Shown here: positions 1-7,859 of the stretch, one piece after another
Layout of the letters: every line of letters begins with the position of its first letter
How positions within the stretch are numbered: the first letter of the stretch is position 1
DNA from: Chromatiaceae bacterium
GTDB taxonomy: Bacteria; Pseudomonadota; Gammaproteobacteria; Chromatiales; Chromatiaceae
DNA: 64,000 nt
NCBI GenBank assembly: GCA_024235415.1
Contig: JACKML010000009.1
Location: 1-64,000 of the forward strand
Direction of reading: 5' to 3'
The notes under the pieces: model-generated
What the model was told of the DNA's origin: nothing
Databases searched by the model: none
Seen by the model: the letters and a program-made list of their open reading frames with translations, nothing else
Translations under genes and position numbers: made by a program

Positions 1-588
1 CACGGCGTCGTTGTTGAAACCGGTCCTGACTGCGCGCGGCGCGACGTAGGTCAGGCCCACGCCACTGCCGTCGAGCTCACGGCGCAGCGCCTCGGAAAGA
101 CCGCGCAGACCGAACTTGCTGGCCGAGTAGGCGGCGAACCACGCAAAACCTATGCTGCCAAAAGTTGAGCCTATATTCACGATACGGCCGCTGCCGCGTT
201 CCAGCATCGCCGGAAGGACCTGGCGTGCGAGCAGCATCGGGACTGCCAGGTTCAGCTGCACAATACGCTCCAGTATTGCAGGGTCCTCGTCGACCAGCGG
301 GCGAAAACTCATCGCGCCGGCACAATTGATCAGCAGGTCGATACCGCCCAGCTGCTCGCGGCAATCATCCACGGCGCGTTCGCGTGCCGCGCGATCCAGC
401 AGGTCGACAGCGACGCCATGGGCCGTGCCGGCACCGCCTTCCAGTTGCCCCAGCAGTGCCTGCAAATCGGCCGGGTTACGTCCCAGAAGTGCCAGCCGGG
501 CACCCTTTCGTGCCAACTCCGCGGCAACGGCCGCGCCGATCCCACCGGCAGCCCCGGTAAGCAGCACACGGGTCCCCTGCAATCTCAT
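1..588 (-). CDS. SDR family oxidoreductase (3' end cut by window edge)
   Basis: The reading frame starts with ATG at 588 and runs off the left edge after 196 codons. It shows the classical short-chain dehydrogenase signature: nucleotide-binding TGAAGGIG near residues 11-18, the INCAG motif around residue 88, and the catalytic YSASK tetrad portion near residue 140. Family knowledge: NAD(P)H-dependent oxidation or reduction of alcohols and ketones, usually cytosolic. It lies 45 bp downstream of the HDO gene on the same strand and is probably the last gene of the four-gene operon that starts at 3480. Substrate unknown; in this context a keto or hydroxy intermediate made by the upstream enzymes is likely (inference). 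The C-terminus cannot be seen. Confidence 0.88.
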   Translation of the reverse strand, partial: MRLQGTRVLLTGAAGGIGAAVAAELARKGARLALLGRNPADLQALLGQLEGGAGTAHGVAVDLLDRAARERAVDDCREQLGGIDLLINCAGAMSFRPLVDEDPAILERIVQLNLAVPMLLARQVLPAMLERGSGRIVNIGSTFGSIGFAWFAAYSASKFGLRGLSEALRRELDGSGVGLTYVAPRAVRTGFNNDAV

Positions 589-632
589 CGCCTTACTCCT
601 GAAGTCATGGTTGGATTTTCCCGGCCGTCCGC

Positions 633-1313
633 CTAAGCGGCATGCGCGGCCGCATTCAGCGCGAGCGGCAATGTACGGAATACGTCGCCATACAATCCGT
701 AGAAACGTCTTGCGCAGTGAATGACACAGTCCTGGTCACGCGGATCGTCGAGGCGGTTCACCAGGTCCCGGTAAAAATCCATGTGCGAGAGATCCAGGGA
801 GCCATGACTGCTCAGGTACGAAAACGCCTTCGCCGGCAGGCCGAGATTGCGCTTCAGATTCGCGGCGGCCTCGGTGGCCACGCGCACGCTGGTGCCCTCG
901 AGGACCAGGACCATGCCGAGGAAGCCGACTGGATTGCCGCGGTCGATCGTGTGATAGGCATAGGCCACCATCAGCTCGGCCGCCGCACCCGGCTGATCGC
1001 GCCTGACCTGTTCCGCATCGCCACCGCAGGCATTGATGTCGTTCAGAATCCATTCCTGGTGACCGACTTCCTCGTCGATATACTCCGCCATCGCATCACG
1101 CAGCCACTCCTTTTCGTGTGGCACGCGGGAACCACACGCCATCAGCAATGGCGTGGTGTGCTTGACGTGATGGTAGGCCTGTCCGAGAAACGCAAGGTAG
1201 GTCTCCAGTGAGAGTTCCCCGCGCCATCCGTGCTGGATGAACGGTATCGACAGAAAAGCGTCGCGCTGTGCGGCCGTCTCGCTCAACAGCCGATCGAAGA
1301 AGGGTTTCGTCAT
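633..1313 (-). CDS. Heme-oxygenase-like diiron oxidase (HDO; TenA/PqqC/CADD-type fold)
   Basis: 226 residues, all-helical in appearance. The ligand pattern of heme-oxygenase-fold diiron oxidases is visible: E82xxH85 in the helix YIDEEVGHQEW, E139 in VLEGTS, and H170xxxD174xxH177 in the segment HGSLDLSHMDF. Known relatives (UndA, BesC, SznF, CADD) use a labile diiron centre and O2 for decarboxylation, C-C cleavage or N-oxygenation; TenA and PqqC share the fold but lack this full ligand set. The ATG overlaps the stop of the acyl-activating enzyme by 4 bp (ATGA), so the two are translationally coupled. Database names such as 'TenA family transcriptional regulator' for this type are misleading. 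Fold and metal-site assignment is fairly sure; the reaction is unknown. Confidence 0.78.
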   Translation of the reverse strand: MTKPFFDRLLSETAAQRDAFLSIPFIQHGWRGELSLETYLAFLGQAYHHVKHTTPLLMACGSRVPHEKEWLRDAMAEYIDEEVGHQEWILNDINACGGDAEQVRRDQPGAAAELMVAYAYHTIDRGNPVGFLGMVLVLEGTSVRVATEAAANLKRNLGLPAKAFSYLSSHGSLDLSHMDFYRDLVNRLDDPRDQDCVIHCARRFYGLYGDVFRTLPLALNAAAHAA

Positions 1314-2815
1314 GATGTCCTGGCCTCGCGATAGAGTGATTCGACGGCTTTTTCATGCCGCGCATAAACGGCGTCCCGGCGGATGCGGCCGGTGCCTGTC
1401 AACAGACCGTTGTGCGGTGAGAACGGCGCATCCGCAAAGACCCAGCGGACCACCCGCGCATAGTCCGGCAACGCCCTGTTGGTACGGGCCAGCGCCGACT
1501 CGATATCGGCCGGCGTAGCGCCTCCGTCCGGCACGATGACCGCCACGTTGTAGGGCCTCGCCTCACCGAATACCGCAGCCTGCGCGATAGCGGGCTCGAG
1601 GGTGAGTTCACGCTCGACCCATTCGGGGGCGACGTTACGTCCGAACGCGGTGATGAACACGTTGCGGCGCCGCCCCTTCAGGTAAAGGAAACCTTCCGGG
1701 TCGATCTCGCCGATGTCGCCGGTCGGCCAGGCGGCAGCCGGCGCCTCGGATTCACCGAGGTAACCGCCGAACGCCGCGCCCTGCACCACCACCTCTCCGT
1801 CGCCGGTGACCCACAGACGTACGTGCGGCAACGGTTTTCCAACGCTGCCCGCGCGGTGTTGAGCCGGGGTGTTGAGGCATACCACCGATGCACATTCGGA
1901 CAGGCCATAACCCTCGAAGACCGGCAGACCGAGCGCGCCAGCCCGCTGCAGCAGGCGTGGCGAAACCGCCGCACCGCCAACTGCAGCGAAGCGCAGCGCC
2001 GGACGGATACCGCTATCGTGCTCCATCGCCTCCACGACCCCCTGCAGGGTCTGCGGGGTAAAGATCGCCGTCGACGCCGCCGTATCTGCGAGCGCGGTTG
2101 CCATCGCCCGCCCGTCGAGTGCCGAAGAACCGCAAAGCCCCACCTCCTGCAGGGGTCGCAGCATGACAGTGGCACCGGCCCACAGCGGCGCGTAGATGCC
2201 AGCGATGTTTTCGAGCAGGACAGGCAGCGGCATCAAAACGAGATGACGATCGCTCGCACCAATGGCCACCGCCTCGACCAGTGACTCGACCACCGGCCGC
2301 ATGTGACCCCAGCCAAGCAGCACCCCTTTCGGCGCGCCCGTGGTGCCCGAGGTGAACGTCAGCTTGGCGGTACCGGCCGGCAGTGGCAGACCGTTGCCCT
2401 GGCGGCGCGGGACTACGGTCATCCAGGAAAGCGTCTGGTTGGAGACCGCGACTGGCGACGCTTCGGGATTCAACAGGTCGGCGAGTCGCTCACTGATCGG
2501 TTCCGGTTGGTCCGTCACAAGCGCCCTGGCACCACTCATGCGCACGGCATGGCGCAGCTGGCCGGTGGAGAAAAACGCTGGCAGTGGTACCAGGCAGATA
2601 CCCAGTTCCATGGCCGCGATATCCAGTACCACCCAGGCAGGTCCGTTTTCCAGCGCGACCGCCAACACATCGACGGCGGTATCCTGCAGCCATGCCATTG
2701 TGGCCTCGACCTGCGCCGGCAGCTCCGCAAAATCCATCTCCCCGCCAGGCCAGTGCAGCGCGCAGGCAGCAGGCTGTTGCCGCGCATGCGCCCGCAGTCG
2801 TGAAAGCAACGTCAT
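1310..2815 (-). CDS. AMP-dependent acyl-CoA synthetase/ligase family enzyme
   Basis: 501 residues from the ATG at 2815, chosen because it overlaps the stop of the upstream gene by 4 bp (ATGA); the open frame extends 18 codons further but into the upstream gene. ANL-superfamily adenylation motifs are present: phosphate-binding TSGTTGAPKG, the A5-type GYGLSECAS, and PTGDIG before the hinge. Length is typical for an acyl-activating enzyme without carrier domain. Expected chemistry is carboxylate adenylation followed by thioester (or other) transfer in the cytosol. It lies between the thermostable-hemolysin-like gene and the diiron oxidase, overlapping both by 4 bp, which argues that all three act on one pathway. 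The carboxylate, possibly a fatty acid, is not identifiable from sequence. Confidence 0.9.
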   Translation of the reverse strand: MTLLSRLRAHARQQPAACALHWPGGEMDFAELPAQVEATMAWLQDTAVDVLAVALENGPAWVVLDIAAMELGICLVPLPAFFSTGQLRHAVRMSGARALVTDQPEPISERLADLLNPEASPVAVSNQTLSWMTVVPRRQGNGLPLPAGTAKLTFTSGTTGAPKGVLLGWGHMRPVVESLVEAVAIGASDRHLVLMPLPVLLENIAGIYAPLWAGATVMLRPLQEVGLCGSSALDGRAMATALADTAASTAIFTPQTLQGVVEAMEHDSGIRPALRFAAVGGAAVSPRLLQRAGALGLPVFEGYGLSECASVVCLNTPAQHRAGSVGKPLPHVRLWVTGDGEVVVQGAAFGGYLGESEAPAAAWPTGDIGEIDPEGFLYLKGRRRNVFITAFGRNVAPEWVERELTLEPAIAQAAVFGEARPYNVAVIVPDGGATPADIESALARTNRALPDYARVVRWVFADAPFSPHNGLLTGTGRIRRDAVYARHEKAVESLYREARTS

Positions 2816-3480
2816 GCCGCAAACCGTCCCGCCTGAAGGGCTCCGCACCACAGGGCAGACAATGCACACTCGCTTTCGAACAGGCGTGACAGGACTGCAT
2901 GGCTCTGCGCCACATTTGCCGCCATCACTCGCGGCCCCTGAACGTAGTAGCTGCCCCAGAGTGCCTGCTCCTGTTGCGAGAGGCGACCGGGGTCGGCCGG
3001 ACCCAGGTCTCTCAGGTCAACTCCGAGTCGTCGAAACGCGTTGCGCAGTTCGGGGCCGCAGGTGAACACCGCCCATTGGCGCGCAGCGCTGTGCAGGTAA
3101 GCAGTCAGCGCCGTGATCAGCCAACGCCCGCCACCAGCGCTGCCAACCGCGAAATTGCCGACCTCGACCAGTGCCTGCCGGTCCACCAACTGACCGCACG
3201 CGTTACCCAGCACCTGTTCAACGGGCTGGTCGAGATATCGTTCGAGGAACAGTTGCTGATCACCGGGGCTGCGCAGACCAAGAGCGGCCAGCAGACGCCC
3301 GCCATCACTGCGCAGCGTCATCAGCATCGGCAGGAAATACTCGATACGCGCACCGTAGGCATCGAGAAACGCCTCACGCACAAAGGACTCGACGTCGTGG
3401 CGCCGGGTCGCCTCGGGGCCGTCGAGCTGCACCAGCGTCGGCACCTCTGCATGGCGCCGGTGTCCGGCTCTAAACGTCAT
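2812..3480 (-). CDS. Thermostable hemolysin family protein (GNAT-like)
   Basis: 222 residues, covering essentially one thermostable hemolysin (delta-VPH, PF12261-type) domain. Diagnostic segments include the N-terminal helix ending in DAYGARIEYFLP, LGLRSPGDQQLFLERYLDQP, VEVGNFA, WAVFTCGPELRNAFRRLGV and WGSYYVQGP. The family was named from a Vibrio protein reported as haemolytic, but there is no signal peptide here and the profile resembles GNAT acyltransferases, so an enzymatic role on an acyl or amine substrate seems more plausible (inference). First gene of the operon; a strong GGAGGG Shine-Dalgarno lies 9 nt before the ATG. It ends inside the start of the AMP-ligase gene (ATGA). Confidence 0.82.
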   Translation of the reverse strand: MTFRAGHRRHAEVPTLVQLDGPEATRRHDVESFVREAFLDAYGARIEYFLPMLMTLRSDGGRLLAALGLRSPGDQQLFLERYLDQPVEQVLGNACGQLVDRQALVEVGNFAVGSAGGGRWLITALTAYLHSAARQWAVFTCGPELRNAFRRLGVDLRDLGPADPGRLSQQEQALWGSYYVQGPRVMAANVAQSHAVLSRLFESECALSALWCGALQAGRFAA

Positions 3481-3596
3481 TTGCTATACCCTCCACTGCT
3501 CATGGCGGGGCATTCTGGGTCGCGCTGCTTAAGCGAGTATTAACGACTATCAGACGACATCGACAGATCCAGATCCGGCGCGGAGGCTGGGGCCCG

Positions 3597-5297
3597 TTAT
3601 ACCCTCAGGCACATCGATTGGGACTTGCGTACCGATTCATCGAGATGGCGCGCAAACTCGATCATTCCAACACGTTTGCGGATACCGGCACGCCGCAGTT
3701 TGAGAATCATGCGCGGCTGCAGGGCGTTGATCACCAAAGCAATGCCGCGGCCATTAAGATCCTTGACGATGGACTCCATTGCCACGATCGCGCTCATGTC
3801 GATCATGTTCACTTCTTCCATGTCGAGGATTACCACCCTGACCCCGGGAGTCACGTCGGTCAGGGCTTTCAACGCCTTCTGTGCGGTGCCAAAGAACAGA
3901 GGCCCGTTGATGTCATAGACCACGACCTCTCCGGGGACGCCGGCGAGGTTGTCGTGCTCCGGACGCAGCGACCGCGTCTGGGCAAGATCGATGCTACGGC
4001 GCACGAACAACACGCCTGCCAGACCCATACCTACCGCAACCGCGATCGTCATGTCGAACAACACGGTCAGCGAAAAGCAGGTCAACAGCACGATGATATC
4101 GTCGCGCGGCGCAATGCGCAGGGTACGGGCGAAATGTCGCACTTCGCTCATATTCCAGGCCACCACGACCAACAGGGCCGCCATCGCGGCCATCGGAATA
4201 TAGGAGAGCAACGGCGACAGGAGGACGATTGCTACCAGGATGAACAGGCCGTGAGTGACCGAGGACAGTGGCGAGGTGCCACCGGCCCTGACGTTGACCG
4301 CCGTGCGGGCAATGGCGGCAGTCGCGGGTATACCGCCGAAAAAGGGGGCGACCATATTGCCGATACCCTGGCCAATCAATTCGTCGTTGGGGCTGTGCTT
4401 TCTGCCTGACATGCCATCTGACACCACGGCGCACAGCAATGATTCTATCGCCCCAAGGATCGCGATCGTGAATGCACTGGGGAGCAGTGTACGAATCAGC
4501 TCGAGGGTAAATCCGACCGGTTCGCCGTCAGCATCTGTCGGCGTCGCGGGCCAGGAGAACGTCGGCGGAAACGGTGGAATCCCGTGCCCTCCGATGCCGT
4601 TCAGCTCGTATTGGAAACGCGTCCCGATGGTAGCAACCGCGTAGTCTTCACCCAACCCTCCCAGCATCCAGGCCAGCAACGAACCCACCAGGACCGCGAT
4701 CAGGTGCCCGGGCACCTTGATGTTCAGTCGTGGCCAGCTGAGCAGGACCAGGAGGGTGACAGCGCCCACCAGACACTCCGCCGGGTCGAGTGTTTCAAGT
4801 GCCTGTGCAATGGTCACCACCTTGTCGGTGAAGTGGCCGTCGAGAGAAGGGATGTCGAGGCCCAGAAAGTCCTTGATCTGCAGGGTTGCGATGACGACCC
4901 CAATACCGGCGGTGAACCCAATGATCACCGGATAGGGGACAATTTCGATCAAACGACCAAGGCGTGCCAGTCCCATCAGCACCAGAATTACGCCAGCCAT
5001 GAAGCCGGCGATCAACAAACCGCCGATGCCGTGCTCGTTGACAATCGGCAGCAGCACCACCACGAACGCCGCGGTCGGACCCGAGATATTCACTGCCGAG
5101 CCGCCAGCCATTGCGATCACAACACCGGCGATGATCGCCGTGTACAACCCGTGCTGCGGTGGCACACCGCTGGCTATTGCCAGGGCCATCGACAACGGCA
5201 AGGCAATAATGCCAACCGTCAGTCCAGCCAGCAGGTTGGCACGTACGCTGGCTGGAGAACGATCGCCCTGCAGGGATTTCCTAAGCGCAGAAAACAT
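3597..5297 (-). CDS. dauA: SulP-family anion/C4-dicarboxylate transporter with STAS domain
   Basis: 566 residues, close to E. coli DauA (559). About 10-14 hydrophobic segments occupy residues 20-430; conserved SulP stretches include SGPTAAFVVVL, GAIESLLCAVVSDGM, and GGIPATAAIARTAVNVRAG. A cytoplasmic STAS domain follows (about 440-560), with VVILDMEEVNMIDMSA. Family members carry sulfate, bicarbonate or dicarboxylates by symport or exchange; DauA moves succinate/aspartate at acidic pH. In this organism bicarbonate or sulfate is equally plausible. A GGAAGG Shine-Dalgarno 7 nt upstream supports the ATG at 5297. It appears monocistronic, 116 bp downstream of the hemolysin operon start. Confidence 0.88.
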   Translation of the reverse strand: MFSALRKSLQGDRSPASVRANLLAGLTVGIIALPLSMALAIASGVPPQHGLYTAIIAGVVIAMAGGSAVNISGPTAAFVVVLLPIVNEHGIGGLLIAGFMAGVILVLMGLARLGRLIEIVPYPVIIGFTAGIGVVIATLQIKDFLGLDIPSLDGHFTDKVVTIAQALETLDPAECLVGAVTLLVLLSWPRLNIKVPGHLIAVLVGSLLAWMLGGLGEDYAVATIGTRFQYELNGIGGHGIPPFPPTFSWPATPTDADGEPVGFTLELIRTLLPSAFTIAILGAIESLLCAVVSDGMSGRKHSPNDELIGQGIGNMVAPFFGGIPATAAIARTAVNVRAGGTSPLSSVTHGLFILVAIVLLSPLLSYIPMAAMAALLVVVAWNMSEVRHFARTLRIAPRDDIIVLLTCFSLTVLFDMTIAVAVGMGLAGVLFVRRSIDLAQTRSLRPEHDNLAGVPGEVVVYDINGPLFFGTAQKALKALTDVTPGVRVVILDMEEVNMIDMSAIVAMESIVKDLNGRGIALVINALQPRMILKLRRAGIRKRVGMIEFARHLDESVRKSQSMCLRV

Positions 5298-5425
5298 CGG
5301 GCTACCTTCCGGGGCGTCTATCGGCCGATATCAATTATAAAGCTGGATCGACTAGGGGGGGGCGCGCATCCGCTTGCGAGTCCGATCAAAGCGGCATCAC
5401 ACATCTGCCACGTCAGCGCACCTGA

Positions 5426-5998
5426 TCAGCTGATTCGTCGCACGCTGTAGCGGCCCGGCACCCCACCCTCGCGCACGATGTCGAGCATGCGCACGGGGAA
5501 TGCGCCCTGCGCCCGATCGGCGAAGTACAACCGTAGCGCCTCGCTGACCGTGGGAAAGGCCATCTGTTCCCAGGGGATCCCGCTTTCCGTCACCAGCTCG
5601 ACCTCGAGGCTCTCCTCACCCGGCGAAAACTCGAGGTCAAGCAGTTGACCGCGAAACAGCATGTAGACCTGGTTGATATGCGGCAGGTTGACGGTAACGT
5701 ACAGGTCGTCGACTGCGACCCGTGCGTTGGCCTCTTCCAGCGTCTCGCGCAAAGCGGCCTCGTAGGTGGTCTCGCCGTTTTCCATAAAGCCTGCGGGTAC
5801 CGTCCACAGACCGTGGCGCGGCTCGATCGCGCGCCGGCACATCAGCACCTTGTCCTCCCAATGGGCGATACAGCCGGCCACCACCTTGGGGTTGTGGTAG
5901 TGCACGGTGCCACAGTGATCACAGATATGACGCGGCCGGTTGTCGCCCTGCGGGACACCGACCCGTACCTCACCGCCACACACACTGCAGAACTTCAT
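5426..5998 (-). CDS. NUDIX hydrolase with N-terminal zinc ribbon
   Basis: 190 residues. Four cysteines at the N-terminus (CSVCGG and CDHCG) form a zinc ribbon, followed by a NUDIX domain with the box GFMENGETTYEAALRETLEEA, which matches Gx5Ex7REUxEExGU apart from its last position. Enzymes of this architecture hydrolyse nucleoside-diphosphate-linked substrates such as NADH or ADP-ribose using Mg2+. It is similar in plan to NudC but shorter, and the NudC SQPWPFxxS specificity motif is absent, so NADH pyrophosphatase activity is uncertain. Located alone between dauA and the CAP-domain gene; 46 bp separate it from the latter. Confidence 0.88.
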   Translation of the reverse strand: MKFCSVCGGEVRVGVPQGDNRPRHICDHCGTVHYHNPKVVAGCIAHWEDKVLMCRRAIEPRHGLWTVPAGFMENGETTYEAALRETLEEANARVAVDDLYVTVNLPHINQVYMLFRGQLLDLEFSPGEESLEVELVTESGIPWEQMAFPTVSEALRLYFADRAQGAFPVRMLDIVREGGVPGRYSVRRIS

Positions 5999-6044
5999 GT
6001 TTCGTCCAGCCTGTTTTTTCTCATGATAGCAGGCCGCTGCCCGG

Positions 6045-7685
6045 CTACTGCGGACACCCCTGTGGGATCAGCTCGACCTGCCGGCCACTGTCGAAAGCGA
6101 CACCAATCACCTCGCAATAGCGTGCGTCGACCCTCAGCTGCAACGTGTTGGGGTCGACCACCTCAAGCGTTACACGGTTGCCGCGCAGATGCTCGGTACG
6201 CGTGCCCAGCACCGTGTAGGGAGTGTCCGCCAAAGGAGGCAGATACAGCAGATAGTCGACGCCGTTGCGCACCGTGAAACGCTGCTGTGTACGTTCCGCG
6301 GTCAGCAACGGCATGCCCAGGCCGAGCGTACTGAACCACCAGTCGAAACGACGTGTCACCCCATCGACCCGCGCCTCGACCTGCGCATGATAATGGGCAC
6401 CCCAGGCCAGCCGGGTCAGCGGAAACAGCGCAAACTCATGGTCGCTCAGCAGGTGGTTCGGGTCGTTTTCGCTATGCAGCAGGCGCACCGGCTCGACCGA
6501 AACGAGGGTGTCACCGTCAACGCGAAACAGGCGAAAAGCGGTCAATTCAACCGCTTTTGCCCGCGCAGGGTTGAACTGAATCGACAAGGGATAGCCGGAC
6601 ACCTCGAGATCCGGCAAGGGGTCTGGCTCCTCGATGAAGAACGCCGGGACCACATCCCTGGCCCCGTCCGGCGGCCACACCACCACCTCGGGCAACACCG
6701 ACTGGCGCACCCTGTCGAGTTGTCCGAGGTACTCGACACGCACATCGACTGCACTGGCGCAGGGTCGGCGGAAGCGACCGGAATCGGTATAGCGCGCACT
6801 GTCCGGTAAGTTGGCACACTGCGTCTCGAACCATTCGGAATACACCTGCAGTGGGCCTTCGCAGATCTCGTAGTAGTGACCGCTCGGCCGGTAAAGAGCC
6901 GCGTCTGGCGGTGTCTCGCACAATGCATTGAACCAGTCGGCATTCAACCGGATATCGTTCCCGCACGGCATGAAGTAACGCCCGTGGCCACCGAACACCG
7001 CCTCGCGCGGCGGCCGCTCGCAGAGCGTCGCCATGAAGTCGGCGTCGAGACGCGCACCGTTGGGGCAGGCGATCGGGTGTGACGAGCGGAACAGTGCGTC
7101 GACGGGAAGGTCCGCGCACAGGCCTTCGTAGTAATCGCGGGTCATCGCCGTCCCCAGGCAATCGACTGGCGTGCGGTGCAGTGCCGCGGCAGGCTGTACG
7201 CGGCACAGTTCGGCGATATCGGAGCGGCCGAGCAGAAAGACGTGCGAACGCTCGCCCGCCGCGACGCCCAGTTGATCGGCCTCCAGATCCAGAAAGGTCA
7301 GGCGATGATAGATGGCGCTCATCAGCCCGCTCATCGCGCTGTCTCCATCCGGGTAGCCCATGCTGACGTTTTCCAGTACCTCGCGATGCGGGTAGCCTGC
7401 GGCAACTGCCCGGACGGCCGGCGTCTCGCCGCTGAATCCCGCGTCTTCGGGACGCTGGCGATGCGCCGTCATGCCCGCGGGGGTCTTGCCGGGTTCACGG
7501 TGGCGATCGAGATAGTCGGCGTGGCGTTGCGCCGCCAGGCTCAAGGCCTCGTCGGGCAACAGCAGGCCGAGCCCCGCCTGCCGGCGCTGCTGGTTGACCC
7601 TGTCGATATCGCTGTCTGCATGCACGGGCGCGACGATGGCGAGCAGGACGATGACTGCGAGATGACACTGAAAACGGGGTTGCAT
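6045..7685 (-). CDS. Secreted CAP-domain protein with five two-cysteine modules
   Basis: 546 residues with a signal peptide (about 1-23, ending VHADS). Residues 25-155 form a CAP/SCP-like domain with putative site residues H55 (QRHADYLDRH), E105 (ENVSMG) and H127. After it comes a cysteine-rich stretch (161-320) in which ten cysteines occur as five spaced pairs: C161/C176, C190/C207, C222/C241, C256/C275, C290/C309, each unit 29-34 residues with an LCE.PP..A...SG.Y..C core. Residues 330-546 look like beta-rich extracellular domains and end in GCPQ. CAP proteins are usually secreted and may bind lipids or cleave peptides, but bacterial roles are mostly unknown. No functional partner is evident nearby. 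Confidence 0.75.
   Translation of the reverse strand: MQPRFQCHLAVIVLLAIVAPVHADSDIDRVNQQRRQAGLGLLLPDEALSLAAQRHADYLDRHREPGKTPAGMTAHRQRPEDAGFSGETPAVRAVAAGYPHREVLENVSMGYPDGDSAMSGLMSAIYHRLTFLDLEADQLGVAAGERSHVFLLGRSDIAELCRVQPAAALHRTPVDCLGTAMTRDYYEGLCADLPVDALFRSSHPIACPNGARLDADFMATLCERPPREAVFGGHGRYFMPCGNDIRLNADWFNALCETPPDAALYRPSGHYYEICEGPLQVYSEWFETQCANLPDSARYTDSGRFRRPCASAVDVRVEYLGQLDRVRQSVLPEVVVWPPDGARDVVPAFFIEEPDPLPDLEVSGYPLSIQFNPARAKAVELTAFRLFRVDGDTLVSVEPVRLLHSENDPNHLLSDHEFALFPLTRLAWGAHYHAQVEARVDGVTRRFDWWFSTLGLGMPLLTAERTQQRFTVRNGVDYLLYLPPLADTPYTVLGTRTEHLRGNRVTLEVVDPNTLQLRVDARYCEVIGVAFDSGRQVELIPQGCPQ
6759..7205 (-). repeat. Five tandem two-cysteine modules in the CAP protein
   Basis: Protein-level repeat with period 29, 32, 34 and 34 residues, measured between the first cysteine of successive units. 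The last three units have identical intra-unit cysteine spacing (19 residues). They are most alike at [LQ]C[AE].[LP]P..A.Y..SG.. before the second cysteine. The spacing suggests one disulfide per module (inference). Confidence 0.75.
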
Positions 7686-7859
7686 GGGATGACACTGCTG
7701 GACGCCTGCCGGGCAGGATAGATCAAGAATCGGCTGCGCGTGAGAACCACCTCACTGACGCCAAGGCACGAAATACCACTAAGCAACCCGATAGCACCTC
7801 GCCTCGCTGCCGCCGGCGGGTTAGCATTGGCGCGAATTTCAGCCACCGTCAGCCTGGCC

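Noticed and set aside
2812..3480. Reading the hemolysin-like protein as a secreted toxin
   Set aside because: No signal peptide, and it is embedded in a metabolic operon; the family name reflects one early report.
4584..5450. 288-codon plus-strand open frame opposite the SulP transporter
   Set aside because: Gln/His-rich antisense of transmembrane codons, a usual artefact in high-GC DNA.
7740..7859. GTG start that would lengthen the exopolyphosphatase by 40 residues
   Set aside because: The extra residues are unrelated to the family; ATG at 7860 fits.
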